Shown: positions 8,288 through 16,851, counted from the first letter of the stretch. The stretch is DNA of 60,500 nucleotides from an uncultured Lachnospiraceae bacterium (GCA_910588285.1 CAJUQB010000017.1:1-60500); one strand, 5' to 3'. Notes: generated from the letters alone by a model not told the origin. Made by a program: numbers and translations.

Positions 8288-8494
8288 GTGCTGTTTCAGA
8301 AGAAGTTACACAGAGTCGTCAATCCCGAGGAGGCGGAACAAAGGTTTGAGGAGCGCATGGAGGGACAGGAGCTGGAGAAAAATGACCGGCTTGCAATGAT
8401 TCTTGCGGGTCTGATTGTGTTCGTGCCTGCGATGCTTCTGATTATTGGTGTGTTTTTGTTGGGAATCTGGTTCTTTTTTGGACGGTTTCTTTAG
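8288..8494 (+). CDS. Small membrane protein, unknown function
   Basis: A 68-residue protein not recognised as any named family. The N-terminal half is charged (E-E-A-E-Q-R-F-E-E-R-M) and the C-terminal half is one or two hydrophobic segments (I-L-A-G-L-I-V-F-V and L-L-I-I-G-V-F-L-L). The GTG at 8288 was chosen because AAAGGAG lies seven bases upstream; an upstream TTG would start inside the tandem repeat. It sits between the importer and an esterase gene and could be co-transcribed with either. Confidence 0.6.
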   Translation: MLFQKKLHRVVNPEEAEQRFEERMEGQELEKNDRLAMILAGLIVFVPAMLLIIGVFLLGIWFFFGRFL

Positions 8495-8542
8495 AATTTT
8501 GCTATCAATTGCTCCCAAAAGCGGGCGGAAAGGGGTTTTTTC

Positions 8543-9799
8543 ATGGGAAACTACAGGATTGTTACCACGATTACAGAAATGGGGCCTTATGTTTCCAAGA
8601 TTATTTTACAGATGCCTTATGAGGTATGTGCTGCCGAGGTTTCCAAAGATTCTTTTAATATTTATGTAGAAAGAAGGGAATGGGATACCGGGGAGACCGT
8701 GATCTCTAAGGATTTCCTGACACAGGAGGAAATCTGCTGTAAGGGCTATCAGACACCACGAAACGTTTATCCCTGCGATGAGGCGGGCGTTTATAAGGAA
8801 CAGGGTTCCTTTGTTGCACTGGAGCTTTCCGAGGAGGCTTTGGGCAAGCGTGTGGAGGGGACAGTCCTTGCCAGCCGCTACATTAAAAATGCATACCGCA
8901 TTACTCTGCTCCATACCTTTGGAAACGATCCCTGCAAGGCGGGGCTGGTCTTTGAGGAATGTACCGGGGAGCTTTGTCCACAGCTGGACGGGTGGAAGAC
9001 ACAAAAATACCCGGAGGGTGATTCCCGTTTGAATTATGGTTATTTTGTCCCCCAGGCAGAAGGAAGGATTCCTTTGGTTATCTGGCTCCATGGCGCTGGG
9101 GAAGGAGGGAAGGATCCCAATATTGTCCTTACTGCCAATAAGATCAGCAACCTTTCCTCCCCGGATATCCAGCTATTTTTTGGCGGGGCCGCTTATATTC
9201 TGGCCCCCCAGTGCCCTACGGTCTGGATGGACGACGGTGTGGAGAAGCTTGGGAGATCCAATCAGAGCATTTATGTAAAGCCCTTGAAGGCATGTATAGA
9301 TGCGTTTATAAAAGAGCACCAGGCTACGGTTGATATGGAGCGGATTTATGTAGGCGGCATGTCCAACGGCGGCTTTATGACCATACGGATGCTGTTGGAC
9401 TATCCGGATTTTTTTGCTGCCGCCCTTCCAGCCTGCGAGGCGTTCTACAGCGCCAATATAACCGATGAAATGTTAAACAGCATCAAGCATATCCCAACCT
9501 GGTTTGTCCATTGCAAAAGGGATGAGCTGGTGCCTCCAAGAGAGACCGCTCTGCCGACCTATTTCCGTTTAAAGGAAGCAGGCGCAGAAAATATACATTT
9601 CACCTATTACGAAATCCTGCTGGATACCACCGGCCGTTATAAGGACGAGCTGGGGCAGCCGCAGAAAATGTTCAACCATGCGGTCTGGAATAACGTTTTA
9701 AACAATGAATGCCATACGGAATTGGATGGAACCAACGTTTGTGTAAAGGGCGAACCAATGACTATTTGGGAATGGATGGCAAATCAGAGGAAAAAATAA
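8543..9799 (+). CDS. Alpha/beta hydrolase (esterase/peptidase-like) with N-terminal extra domain
   Basis: A 418-residue hydrolase. The first 150 residues resemble the Ig-like or beta-rich lead domain of bacterial esterases. The catalytic part opens with V-I-W-L-H-G-A-G-E-G-G-K-D, a PHB-depolymerase/prolyl-oligopeptidase-like oxyanion region, has the nucleophile motif G-M-S-N-G (Ser), a probable acid Asp in K-R-D-E-L-V-P and a probable His in F-N-H-A-V-W. No signal peptide is visible, so it is probably cytoplasmic. It may process material brought in by the adjacent importer, but that is inference from position. The substrate is not predictable. Confidence 0.8.
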   Translation: MGNYRIVTTITEMGPYVSKIILQMPYEVCAAEVSKDSFNIYVERREWDTGETVISKDFLTQEEICCKGYQTPRNVYPCDEAGVYKEQGSFVALELSEEALGKRVEGTVLASRYIKNAYRITLLHTFGNDPCKAGLVFEECTGELCPQLDGWKTQKYPEGDSRLNYGYFVPQAEGRIPLVIWLHGAGEGGKDPNIVLTANKISNLSSPDIQLFFGGAAYILAPQCPTVWMDDGVEKLGRSNQSIYVKPLKACIDAFIKEHQATVDMERIYVGGMSNGGFMTIRMLLDYPDFFAAALPACEAFYSANITDEMLNSIKHIPTWFVHCKRDELVPPRETALPTYFRLKEAGAENIHFTYYEILLDTTGRYKDELGQPQKMFNHAVWNNVLNNECHTELDGTNVCVKGEPMTIWEWMANQRKK

Positions 9800-9823
9800 G
9801 GGAGACAATCAAAGAGAGGCAGC

Positions 9824-9873
9824 AAAGCTCCAGCAAGCCGGTAAAAGAGGAAGGCTTGTTGGAGCTTTCTTTG
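9824..9873 (+). terminator. Rho-independent terminator
   Basis: AAAGCTCCAGCAAGCC (9824-9839) pairs with GGCTTGTTGGAGCTTT (9853-9868), followed by TCTTT. The dispersed 59-bp inverted repeat starts at its T-tract. Confidence 0.85.
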
Positions 9874-9929
9874 TGATATCGGAAATTCCTCCGGATTTCC
9901 GATATCACAAAAAGCCCTCCGGGCAGGAT
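9871..9929. repeat. 59-bp dispersed inverted repeat, copy 1
   Basis: TTGTGATATCGGAAAT (9871-9886) and ATTTCCGATATCACAA (9895-9910) form a perfect 16-bp stem around TCCTCCGG, followed by a small CCC-TCC-GGG hairpin and AGGAT. Copy 2 at 20077-20135 has the same length and a compensated base pair in the stem. Confidence 0.85.
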
Positions 9930-9967
9930 TCTTTATTACGAGTGGATTATTTTGGATAAAAAAGTAG

Positions 9968-9999
9968 TTGACAAATAACAAAAGTTAGCATATACTAAC
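9968..9999 (+). promoter_or_regulatory. feo promoter with overlapping DtxR-type operator
   Basis: TTGACA at 9968-9973, a 17-base spacer and TATACT at 9991-9996. The perfect inverted repeat GTTAG-CATATA-CTAAC at 9984-9999 covers the -10 box, so a bound repressor would block polymerase. The half-sites resemble DtxR/IdeR iron boxes. A second copy lies before feoB. Confidence 0.75.
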
Positions 10000-10047
10000 A
10001 GTAAATAGCGGTGAGGAACACCGCAGAAAGAAAAGAGGTTATGCTTG

Positions 10048-10257
10048 ATGCCGTTATCTATGATTCAGACCGGAGAGGTCAGCATGATTAAAAAAGTAGG
10101 CGGGAAGGAAGAGACCAGGCGTTTTCTGGAAAATCTTGGATTTGTGACCGGAGGGGCTGTGACCGTCGTCTCAAGGACCGGCGGGAATCTCATTGTGAAT
10201 GTTAAGGATTCCAGGGTTGCTATTGGAAGGGATATGGCCAATAAAATTATGGTATAA
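10048..10257 (+). CDS. feoA: FeoA family ferrous iron transport protein
   Basis: A 69-residue SH3-like cytoplasmic protein (V-G-G-K-E-E-T-R-R-F-L-E-N-L-G-F, then V-N-V-K-D-S-R-V-A-I-G). FeoA proteins assist the FeoB iron permease. The ATG at 10048 is preceded by AGAGG. It is the first of two tandem feoA genes under the iron-box promoter, and the shorter and more diverged of the two. Its stop codon lies against a copy of the palindromic element. Confidence 0.88.
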   Translation: MPLSMIQTGEVSMIKKVGGKEETRRFLENLGFVTGGAVTVVSRTGGNLIVNVKDSRVAIGRDMANKIMV

Positions 10258-10341
10258 CCTGTATGCGCAGAATGCAGCGCAATAATAAGGAAACACCCTT
10301 CGGGTATACCTGTATGCGCAGAATGCAGCGCAATAATAAGG
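10257..10341 (+). repeat. 51-bp-period palindromic element, copy B
   Basis: The segment from CCTGTATGCGCAGAATGCA to AATAATAAGG occurs twice, 51 bases apart (from 10257 and 10308). The complete core, ACCCTTCGGGTATACCT followed by a TGCGC/GCGCA hairpin, lies at about 10294-10331 and is flanked by AATAATAAGG at 10281-10290 and 10332-10341. It occupies the gap between the two feoA genes. Confidence 0.8.
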
Positions 10342-10359
10342 TAAAGAGGAGTTGAGAGC

Positions 10360-10581
10360 ATGAAAACATTAAGGGAAGTGCCGGTGGGCCAGAGGGCCAC
10401 CGTGAAGAGGCTTGATGGTGACGGGCCTGTGAGAAGAAGGATTATGGATATGGGAATCACGAAAGGGGTGGACGTGTATGTGCAGAAGGTTGCCCCCCTG
10501 GGAGATCCTATTGAGGTTACGGTGAGGGGATATGAGCTGTCTCTCCGGAAGGCGGATGCCGGGATGATCCAGGTGGAGTGA
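10360..10581 (+). CDS. feoA: FeoA family ferrous iron transport protein
   Basis: A 73-residue FeoA with the family pattern G-Q-R-A-T-V-K-R-L...R-R-I-M-D-M-G-I-T-K-G and V-R-G-Y-E-L-S-L-R-K. It is the second, more canonical FeoA, behind AGAGGAG. Together with the first copy it precedes feoB; two FeoA proteins with one FeoB is common in clostridia. A terminator and a second operator separate it from feoB. Confidence 0.93.
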   Translation: MKTLREVPVGQRATVKRLDGDGPVRRRIMDMGITKGVDVYVQKVAPLGDPIEVTVRGYELSLRKADAGMIQVE

Positions 10582-10603
10582 CCCTGCTCTAGCAATGGCG
10601 GAC

Positions 10604-10626
10604 CGCCCGGAAAGGGCGAATTTTTT
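10604..10626 (+). terminator. Terminator between feoA and feoB
   Basis: CGCCC-GGAAA-GGGCG followed by AATTTTTT. The short hairpin with a T run should end or reduce transcription from the feoA promoter, so feoB probably has some transcription of its own. Confidence 0.75.
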
Positions 10627-10636
10627 CTGCCTAGCA

Positions 10637-10652
10637 GTTAGTAAATACTAAC
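10637..10652 (+). promoter_or_regulatory. Second DtxR-type operator, upstream of feoB
   Basis: GTTAG-TAAATA-CTAAC is a perfect inverted repeat with the same half-sites and spacing as the site at 9984-9999. It contains an AATACT that could act as a -10 box, but no good -35 was seen. Confidence 0.7.
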
Positions 10653-10718
10653 AAAAGAAAGAGGAGAAAAACGAGAAGAAGACAAGACGAACAAAAAGGA
10701 AAGGAAGAGGAGTGAAAT

Positions 10719-12884
10719 ATGTCGGTAAAGATTGCATTGGCAGGAAACCCCAATTCGGGGAAAACCACATTATTTAATGGGCTGACCGGCTCAAACCAGT
10801 TTGTGGGAAACTGGCCGGGCGTTACGGTGGAGAAAAAGGAAGGAAGGCTGAAGGGGCATAAGGACGTCACCATCGTGGACCTTCCCGGTATCTATTCTCT
10901 GTCCCCCTACACGCTGGAGGAGGTTGTTGCCAGGAAATTCCTGATTGAGGAGAAGCCGGACGTCATTTTAAATATCGTTGACGGCACCAATCTGGAGCGG
11001 AACCTGTATCTGTCCACGCAGCTCTTGGAGCTGGGCATTCCGGTGGTGATGGCAGTAAACATGCTGGATATCCTGGAGAAAAACGGCGACCGGGTACATA
11101 TTGATAAGCTTCGGGAAAAGCTGGGCTGCGAGGTGGTTGAGATTTCCGCTTTGAAGGGCACGGGAGTGAAAAAGGCTGCGGAGAAGGCATTATCCCTGGC
11201 ACAGGGGAAAAAGGAGGCCCAGGCGGTCCATACCTTTGCCCCGAAGGTAGAGGAAGTGATCCGCAGGGTGGAGGATAAGCTGACAGGCAAGGTGGATGAG
11301 GGACGGAAACGTTTTTTTGCCATCAAGCTCCTGGAGCAGGACGATAAGATTGGCCGGCAGATCAGCGGCGCCGTGGATGCGGGCCCGGAGATCCGGGAGC
11401 TGGAGGATGCGATGGATGATGACACCGAGAGCATTATTACCAACGAGCGCTATGTATATATTTCCTCCATGATCAAGGATTGCTGCACGAAAGCAGCGAA
11501 GAAGGATACCTTGACGATTTCCGACAGGATTGATAAAATTGTAACGAACAGGATTCTGGCACTGCCGATCTTTGCGGTTATCATGTTCCTGGTGTACTAT
11601 GTATCCGTGACCACTGTGGGAGACTGGCTGACCGGCTGGACCAATGATGTTCTTTTCGGAGAGTGGATTGTGCCCGGTGTGGCGAATGGGCTGGAGGCCA
11701 TCCACTGTGCGGACTGGCTGGCCGGACTTGTGGCAGATGGGATTGTGGCAGGGGTGGGCTCTGTGCTGGGCTTCGTGCCCCAGATGTTGGTGCTGTTCAT
11801 TTTTCTGGCTATTCTGGAGTCCTGCGGCTATATGGCAAGAGTGGCTTTCATCATGGACCGGATCTTCCGGAAGTTCGGGCTTTCCGGTAAATCCTTCATC
11901 CCCATGCTGATCGGAAGCGGCTGCGGTGTGCCTGGAATTATGGCGTCCCGCACCATCGAAAATGACAGGGACCGGAAAATGACCATTATGACTACTACCT
12001 TTGTCCCCTGCGGCGCGAAGCTGCCTATCATCGCCCTGATTGCCGGAGCCTTCTTCGGAAATGCGGGCTGGGTGGCATGGAGCGCCTACTTTGTGGGAAT
12101 TGCAGCGATTATCTGCTCCGGTATTATCCTAAAGAAAACCAGAATGTTCGCCGGAGATCCGGCGCCCTTTGTGATGGAGCTTCCGGCCTATCATCTTCCT
12201 ACCGTAGGTAATGTGCTACGTTCCATGTGGGAGCGCGGCTGGTCCTTCATCAAGAAGGCCGGGACTGTCATTCTGCTGTCAGCAATCGTACTGTGGTTCC
12301 TCCAGGGCTTCGGCTGGGTGGACGGGCATTTCGGAATGCTGGAGGCAGAGCAGCTGGATGCCAGCATTCTGGCCTACATTGGAAACGGTATCGCCTGGAT
12401 CTTTGCGCCGCTGGGGTGGACCCAGGGCGGAGAAGGATGGAAAATGGCTGTGGCAGCTGTCACCGGCCTGATTGCCAAGGAAAACGTGGTGACTACTTTT
12501 GGAATCCTTTTCGGCTATGCGGAAGTGGCAGAGGATGGAACGGAGATCTGGTCAGCCCTGTCTGGTGTGATGACAGGCGCTGCGGCCTATGGGTTCCTGG
12601 TGTTCAACCTGCTGTGCGCCCCCTGCTTTGCAGCTATGGGAGCCATCAAGCGTGAGATGAACAATGCAAAATGGTTCTGGTTTGCCATTGGCTATCAGTG
12701 CGGCCTGGCCTATCTGGTGTCCATGTGCATCTACCAGCTGGGAACCTGGTTTACCACCGGCGCTTTTGGCCTGGGAACCGTGATCTCAATTCTGGTGGTG
12801 ATCGGCTTCCTGTATCTGCTGCTGCGGCCCTACAGGGAGAGCAAGAACCTGAATATGGGCATGAAAATGGCGGCTGGCAGATAA
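10719..12884 (+). CDS. feoB: Ferrous iron transport protein B
   Basis: A 721-residue Fe(II) permease of the cytoplasmic membrane. The N-terminal G domain has G1 (G-N-P-N-S-G-K-T-T, from residue 9), G3 (D-L-P-G) and G4 (N-M-L-D), followed by a helical spacer to about residue 260. The membrane part contains the two Gate regions (M-L-I-G-S-G-C-G-V-P-G-I-M-A-S-R-T and L-L-C-A-P-C-F-A-A-M-G). Length and order are normal for FeoB. It has its own operator copy. A small Cys-rich protein follows. Confidence 0.97.
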   Translation: MSVKIALAGNPNSGKTTLFNGLTGSNQFVGNWPGVTVEKKEGRLKGHKDVTIVDLPGIYSLSPYTLEEVVARKFLIEEKPDVILNIVDGTNLERNLYLSTQLLELGIPVVMAVNMLDILEKNGDRVHIDKLREKLGCEVVEISALKGTGVKKAAEKALSLAQGKKEAQAVHTFAPKVEEVIRRVEDKLTGKVDEGRKRFFAIKLLEQDDKIGRQISGAVDAGPEIRELEDAMDDDTESIITNERYVYISSMIKDCCTKAAKKDTLTISDRIDKIVTNRILALPIFAVIMFLVYYVSVTTVGDWLTGWTNDVLFGEWIVPGVANGLEAIHCADWLAGLVADGIVAGVGSVLGFVPQMLVLFIFLAILESCGYMARVAFIMDRIFRKFGLSGKSFIPMLIGSGCGVPGIMASRTIENDRDRKMTIMTTTFVPCGAKLPIIALIAGAFFGNAGWVAWSAYFVGIAAIICSGIILKKTRMFAGDPAPFVMELPAYHLPTVGNVLRSMWERGWSFIKKAGTVILLSAIVLWFLQGFGWVDGHFGMLEAEQLDASILAYIGNGIAWIFAPLGWTQGGEGWKMAVAAVTGLIAKENVVTTFGILFGYAEVAEDGTEIWSALSGVMTGAAAYGFLVFNLLCAPCFAAMGAIKREMNNAKWFWFAIGYQCGLAYLVSMCIYQLGTWFTTGAFGLGTVISILVVIGFLYLLLRPYRESKNLNMGMKMAAGR

Positions 12885-12968
12885 GTCTCCGTCTCCGGGA
12901 GCATGGCCGGGAGACGGTATGTTGCAGAGGCGATAGGATCGGATCAAGAAGATAAATGGAGGAAGCTT

Positions 12969-13097
12969 ATGGGAACGGTAATTGTGGCGGCAATTGTAAT
13001 TGCGGCGGCGGGCTTTGCCCTCTATACCTTGCGAAAAGACAGAAGGAAGGGCGGGGGCTGCTCCGGGGACTGCGGCAGCTGTAAGGGCTGTCATTAA
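12969..13097 (+). CDS. FeoB-associated Cys-rich membrane protein
   Basis: A 42-residue protein with one N-terminal membrane helix and a basic, glycine- and cysteine-rich tail (G-G-C-S-G-D-C-G-S-C-K-G-C-H). Such proteins (PF12669 type) regularly follow feoB in Firmicutes and are thought to play a FeoC-like role; their function is unproven. The start ATG at 12969 lies behind GGAGG. An imperfect hairpin (CCGTCTCC/GGGAGACGG) lies in the gap after feoB. Confidence 0.85.
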   Translation: MGTVIVAAIVIAAAGFALYTLRKDRRKGGGCSGDCGSCKGCH

Positions 13098-13116
13098 CAA
13101 AGAGTGAGGTTCTTTT

Positions 13117-13150
13117 TCATGGGTCAGGAATAGGCATTCCTGGCCCATGA
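13117..13150 (+). terminator. Hairpin after the feo operon, related to the 123-bp repeat
   Basis: TCATGGGTCAGGAAT pairs with ATTCCTGGCCCATGA (one G-T pair). Only a T run before the stem is present, not after it, so termination strength is doubtful. The left arm matches the start of the 123-bp repeats at 24094 and 38890. Confidence 0.55.
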
Positions 13151-13190
13151 CTCGGTATGGGTGATTTTAAGAGGGAAAAGCTTCTAGCAC

Positions 13191-13219
13191 TTGAGATTTG
13201 TCGATTTCTGTGGTATGGT
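13191..13219 (+). promoter_or_regulatory. Promoter of the SleB-type hydrolase gene
   Basis: TTGAGA (13191-13196), a 17-base spacer and TATGGT (13214-13219), 45 bases before the start codon. Confidence 0.6.
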
Positions 13220-13263
13220 AGATATCAGGAAAAACTCAGGACAAAAGAGGCAGGTGAATCTCA

Positions 13264-14550
13264 ATGAATAGCATACATCTGAAAAAATGGATGGCAGTAC
13301 TGGTCATGCTCATCTGTTTTTCTGCCGTCTCTGTCCCGGCGGCAGCCGGCAGCAGTAAGATCAAGGAGACAAAGGACAAGATTGACCAGCTGCAGCAGCA
13401 GAAGGATGAGGCCAGCGGGCGGCTGGATGAGCTTAAGCAGGATGAGGCCTATCTGGATGGCAGGATTAAGGAGCTGAACAGCCAGCTGGCGCTGCTGGCC
13501 GAGGAGCTGACAGACTTAGAGCAGCAGATTATGGAGAAGGAGCAGTCCATTGCGGACAATGAGATCCTTCTGGCACAGGCCCAGCAGGAGGAAAGCCGCC
13601 AGTATCAGGATATGAAGCTTCGGATCCGCTTTTTGTATGAGCGGGGAGAGACAGCCATGCTGGAGCAGCTTTTATCGGCACAGAGCATTGCGGATTTTTT
13701 GAATTTCGGGGAATATGTGGAGAGTATCCATGAATATGACCGCAGGATGCTGGAGGAGTACCGCCAGATTCGGGAGGAGATTGCCAGTACAGAGGAGACC
13801 CTGGTGGCAGAGCGGCAGGCGCTGGTGGAGAACCGGACCCAGCAGGAGCAGAAGCAGCAGGAGGCCCAGAGCGTGCTGGCCCAGGTGCAGGAGAATTATT
13901 CCAATACCAAGAGCCAGATTTCCGATGCCCAGAACGAAATGGCCAAGTATGAGAATCAGCTCCAGAAGCAGAAGGAGATTGAGGCGGAGCTGGAGCGTCA
14001 GAAGATAGAGGCAGAGGTCAAACGCCTGAAGGAAGAGAAGAAGAAGGAAGAAGAGAAGAAAAAGGAAGAAGAGAAGAAAAAGGAAGAGGAGAAAAAACCG
14101 GAGGGAGAGAAGAAGCCGGAGGAGGACAAGAAGCCGGAGGAGGACAAGAAGCCGGAGGAAGAGAAGAAGCCGGAGCAGGAGAAGCCGGAAACCTCGTCCC
14201 CGTCCCAGGGGGAGAGCGCCGATGATCTGGCCATGCTGGCGGCGATCATTGAGTGTGAGGCAGAGGGAGAGAGCTATGAGGGCAAGCTTGCAGTAGGCAG
14301 CGTGGTGATGAACCGGGTCAGAAGCTCCAGATTTCCCAACACCGTGATGGGGGTCATTTACCAGAGCGGCCAGTTCTCGCCGGTGGCCAGCGGGAGATTT
14401 GCAAATGTCCTTGCAAGGGGGGCAGGAAGCTCCTCCAGACAGGCGGCCCAGGAGGTGCTGGGAGGCAGAATTACATTGGATTCCCTCTATTTCCGGGTAA
14501 ATACAGGGGCGATTCCGGGGACTGTGATCGGAAACCATGTATTTTATTAA
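13264..14550 (+). CDS. Secreted coiled-coil protein with SleB-type cell wall hydrolase domain
   Basis: A 428-residue exported protein. A signal peptide (residues 1-28, ending A-A-A-G) is followed by a long coiled coil to about 255, including a PcsB-like segment (D-F-L-N-F-G-E-Y-V-E-S-I). A low-complexity stretch of K-K-E-E-E and K-K-P-E-E repeats runs to about 315, and the C-terminal 110 residues are a Hydrolase_2/SleB domain (A-A-I-I-E-C-E-A-E-G-E-S-Y-E-G-K, then N-R-V). The Glu in I-E-C-E-A is the expected catalytic residue. The coiled coil probably recruits or restrains the hydrolase at the wall, as in PcsB/FtsEX-linked proteins. Cell wall remodelling or germination are both possible roles. 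Confidence 0.88.
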   Translation: MNSIHLKKWMAVLVMLICFSAVSVPAAAGSSKIKETKDKIDQLQQQKDEASGRLDELKQDEAYLDGRIKELNSQLALLAEELTDLEQQIMEKEQSIADNEILLAQAQQEESRQYQDMKLRIRFLYERGETAMLEQLLSAQSIADFLNFGEYVESIHEYDRRMLEEYRQIREEIASTEETLVAERQALVENRTQQEQKQQEAQSVLAQVQENYSNTKSQISDAQNEMAKYENQLQKQKEIEAELERQKIEAEVKRLKEEKKKEEEKKKEEEKKKEEEKKPEGEKKPEEDKKPEEDKKPEEEKKPEQEKPETSSPSQGESADDLAMLAAIIECEAEGESYEGKLAVGSVVMNRVRSSRFPNTVMGVIYQSGQFSPVASGRFANVLARGAGSSSRQAAQEVLGGRITLDSLYFRVNTGAIPGTVIGNHVFY

Positions 14551-14568
14551 AAAATACCAATGTCTCTG

Positions 14569-14597
14569 TTGCAAAATATAGACCGGAGTGCTAGAAT
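14569..14597 (+). promoter_or_regulatory. Promoter of the butyryl-CoA pathway operon
   Basis: TTGCAA (14569-14574), a 17-base spacer and TAGAAT (14592-14597), 88 bases before the thl start codon. Confidence 0.65.
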
Positions 14598-14602
14598 TGA
14601 TA

Positions 14603-14630
14603 TATCTGAATGAATGTATCTGAATAAATA
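14603..14630 (+). repeat. Two 14-bp direct repeats downstream of the thl promoter
   Basis: TATCTGAATGAATG and TATCTGAATAAATA lie back to back just after the predicted transcription start. They could be a protein-binding site or an accident of AT-rich sequence. Confidence 0.4.
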
Positions 14631-14684
14631 GATCCGATATGATTCAGAAGGGATTATATTTAGTTAAAAAAGGAGAGAAGAAAA

Positions 14685-15869
14685 ATGGCGAAAAAAGTTG
14701 TTTTAGCAGGCGCATGCCGTACCGCAATCGGCAAAATGGGCGGAGCATTGAGCAATACCCCCGCAGCAGAGCTTGGCGCAATCGTAATTAAGGAAGCTCT
14801 GAACCGCGCAGGCGTGAAGCCCGAGCAGGTGGATGAGGTCATGATGGGTTGCGTGATCCAGGCTGCACAGGGACAGAACGTTGCGAGACAGGCAGCCATT
14901 AAGGCCGGTCTTCCGATTGAAGTACCTGCATTTACCCTGAATGTGGTGTGCGGCTCCGGTTTGAAGTGCGTCAATGAGGCGGCTAACATGATCATGGCAG
15001 GACAGGCTGACATTGTAGTGGCAGGCGGTATGGAGAACATGTCCATGGCTCCCTATGCCATGACCAAGGCACGTTTTGGATACAGAATGAACAATGCCAC
15101 CATCATTGATACGATGGTGAACGACGCCCTGACCGATGCATTCAACAACTATCATATGATGATTACCGCAGAGAATGTATGCGATAAATACGGCATTACC
15201 AGAGAAGAGCTTGACGAGTTTTCTGCAAGCAGCCAGCAGAAGTGCGAGAAGGCCATTGCAGAGGGCAGGTTCAAGGATGAGATCGTTCCGGTGCCCATCA
15301 AGGTGAAGAAGGAGACTGTGATGTTTGATACGGACGAGGGTCCCCGCGCCGGCACAACTGCAGAGTCCTTAAGCAAGCTTCGTTGCTGCTCCGGCAAGGC
15401 AGACGGCCTTATAACCGCAGGCAATGCATCCGGAATCAATGACGGTGCAGCAGCCATTGTCGTGATGAGCGAGGAGAAGGCGGCAGAGCTTGGCGTTACC
15501 CCCATGGCAACCTGGATTGCAGGAGCCTTAGGCGGCGTGGAGCCGGAGATCATGGGCGTTGGGCCTGTGGCTTCCACCCGGAAGGTGTTTGCAAGAACCG
15601 GCCTGACCATTGACGATGTGGATCTGGTAGAGGCAAACGAGGCTTTTGCAGCACAGTCCATTGCAGTTGCAAGAGACCTGAATTTTGATATGAGCAAGGT
15701 GAATGTCAACGGCGGAGCCATTGCACTGGGACACCCGGTAGGCGCATCCGGATGCCGTATCCTTGTTACATTATTACATGAGATGCAGAAGAGACCGGAC
15801 GTAAAGCGCGGCCTGGCAACTCTGTGTATCGGCGGTGGTATGGGTTGCTCCACCATCGTTGAAAAATAA
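14685..15869 (+). CDS. thlA: Acetyl-CoA acetyltransferase (thiolase)
   Basis: A 394-residue biosynthetic-type thiolase condensing two acetyl-CoA to acetoacetyl-CoA, the first step toward butyryl-CoA. The active-site nucleophile is Cys89 (N-V-V-C-G-S-G), with His350 (G-H-P-V-G-A-S-G) and Cys381 (C-I-G-G-G-M-G) completing the triad. Length is normal. AAAGGAGAG precedes the ATG. It heads the cluster with hbd, bcd, etfB and etfA. Confidence 0.96.
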   Translation: MAKKVVLAGACRTAIGKMGGALSNTPAAELGAIVIKEALNRAGVKPEQVDEVMMGCVIQAAQGQNVARQAAIKAGLPIEVPAFTLNVVCGSGLKCVNEAANMIMAGQADIVVAGGMENMSMAPYAMTKARFGYRMNNATIIDTMVNDALTDAFNNYHMMITAENVCDKYGITREELDEFSASSQQKCEKAIAEGRFKDEIVPVPIKVKKETVMFDTDEGPRAGTTAESLSKLRCCSGKADGLITAGNASGINDGAAAIVVMSEEKAAELGVTPMATWIAGALGGVEPEIMGVGPVASTRKVFARTGLTIDDVDLVEANEAFAAQSIAVARDLNFDMSKVNVNGGAIALGHPVGASGCRILVTLLHEMQKRPDVKRGLATLCIGGGMGCSTIVEK

Positions 15870-15900
15870 ATTATATGTTTATTCATAAGGAGGAAGTATC

Positions 15901-16740
15901 ATGAAAGTAGGAGTAATTGGTGCAGGAACCATGGGATCGGGTATTGCCCAGGCATTTGCCCAGACCGAAGGGTATGAGGTGTATCTGTGCGATATCAACG
16001 ATGAGTTTGCTGCAAATGGCAAGAAGAAGATTGCCAAGGGGTTTGAGAAGAGAATTGCCAAGGGCAAGATGGAGCAGGCAGCAGCAGATGCCATCCTGGC
16101 CAAGATCACCACTGGAACCAAGGAGATCTGTACGGACGCTGATCTGATCGTTGAGGCAGCCCTTGAGGTTATGGACGTGAAGAAGCAGACCTTTAAGGAG
16201 CTTCAGGAGATCGTTCCCGCAAGCTGTATGTTTGCAACCAACACATCCTCTCTGTCCATCACAGAGATCGGCGCAGGCCTTGACCGTCCGGTGATTGGTA
16301 TGCATTTCTTCAATCCGGCTCCTGTTATGAAGCTGATTGAGGTTATCCAGGGAGAGAATACCCCGAATGATCTGCGGGATACAGTTGTTAAGATTTCCGA
16401 GGAGATCGGCAAGACACCGGTTCAGGTGAATGAGGCGGCAGGCTTTGTTGTGAACAGGATCCTGATCCCCATGATCAATGAGGGGATCTGCGTACTGGAA
16501 GCAGGCGTTGCCAGCGTTTCCGATATTGACGCAGCTATGAGACTGGGTGCCAACCATCCCATGGGCCCCCTGCAGTTGGGCGATTATATCGGACTTGACA
16601 TTGTCCTGGCCATCATGGAAGTAATTTTTGCCGAGACCGGCGATCCCAAGTACCGTCCGGCTCCGCTGCTTCGCAAGATGGTTCGCGCAGGCAAGCTGGG
16701 CTGCAAGACCGGTATCGGTTTCTACGATTACAGCAAATAA
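15901..16740 (+). CDS. hbd: 3-hydroxybutyryl-CoA dehydrogenase
   Basis: A 279-residue NAD(P)-dependent dehydrogenase reducing acetoacetyl-CoA to 3-hydroxybutyryl-CoA. The N-terminal dinucleotide fold shows G-A-G-T-M-G-S-G, and the catalytic His lies in G-M-H-F-F-N-P, followed by the helical C-terminal domain (N-R-I-L-I-P-M). It is normal length, 31 bases after thl behind AAGGAGG. The next enzyme of the pathway, crotonase, is not adjacent. Confidence 0.96.
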   Translation: MKVGVIGAGTMGSGIAQAFAQTEGYEVYLCDINDEFAANGKKKIAKGFEKRIAKGKMEQAAADAILAKITTGTKEICTDADLIVEAALEVMDVKKQTFKELQEIVPASCMFATNTSSLSITEIGAGLDRPVIGMHFFNPAPVMKLIEVIQGENTPNDLRDTVVKISEEIGKTPVQVNEAAGFVVNRILIPMINEGICVLEAGVASVSDIDAAMRLGANHPMGPLQLGDYIGLDIVLAIMEVIFAETGDPKYRPAPLLRKMVRAGKLGCKTGIGFYDYSK

Positions 16741-16775
16741 ACAATCTTGATATATAAGTTATGAATAAACTTGAT

Positions 16776-16807
16776 AAAGGGCTGTATTATTCTTGATTCA
16801 GCCCTTT
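16776..16807 (+). terminator. Hairpin after hbd
   Basis: AAAGGGCTG pairs with CAGCCCTTT across a 14-base loop. No T run follows, so it may protect an mRNA end or pause polymerase rather than terminate fully. Confidence 0.5.
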
Positions 16808-16851
16808 ATATGGATCAATATTGTTAAATCTTTAACTATCTTTGGTAGACG

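Noticed and set aside
13117..13150. Hairpin after the feo operon as a full third copy of the 123-bp repeat
   Set aside because: Only the first arm (about 18 bases) matches; the rest is different, so it is listed only as a related hairpin.
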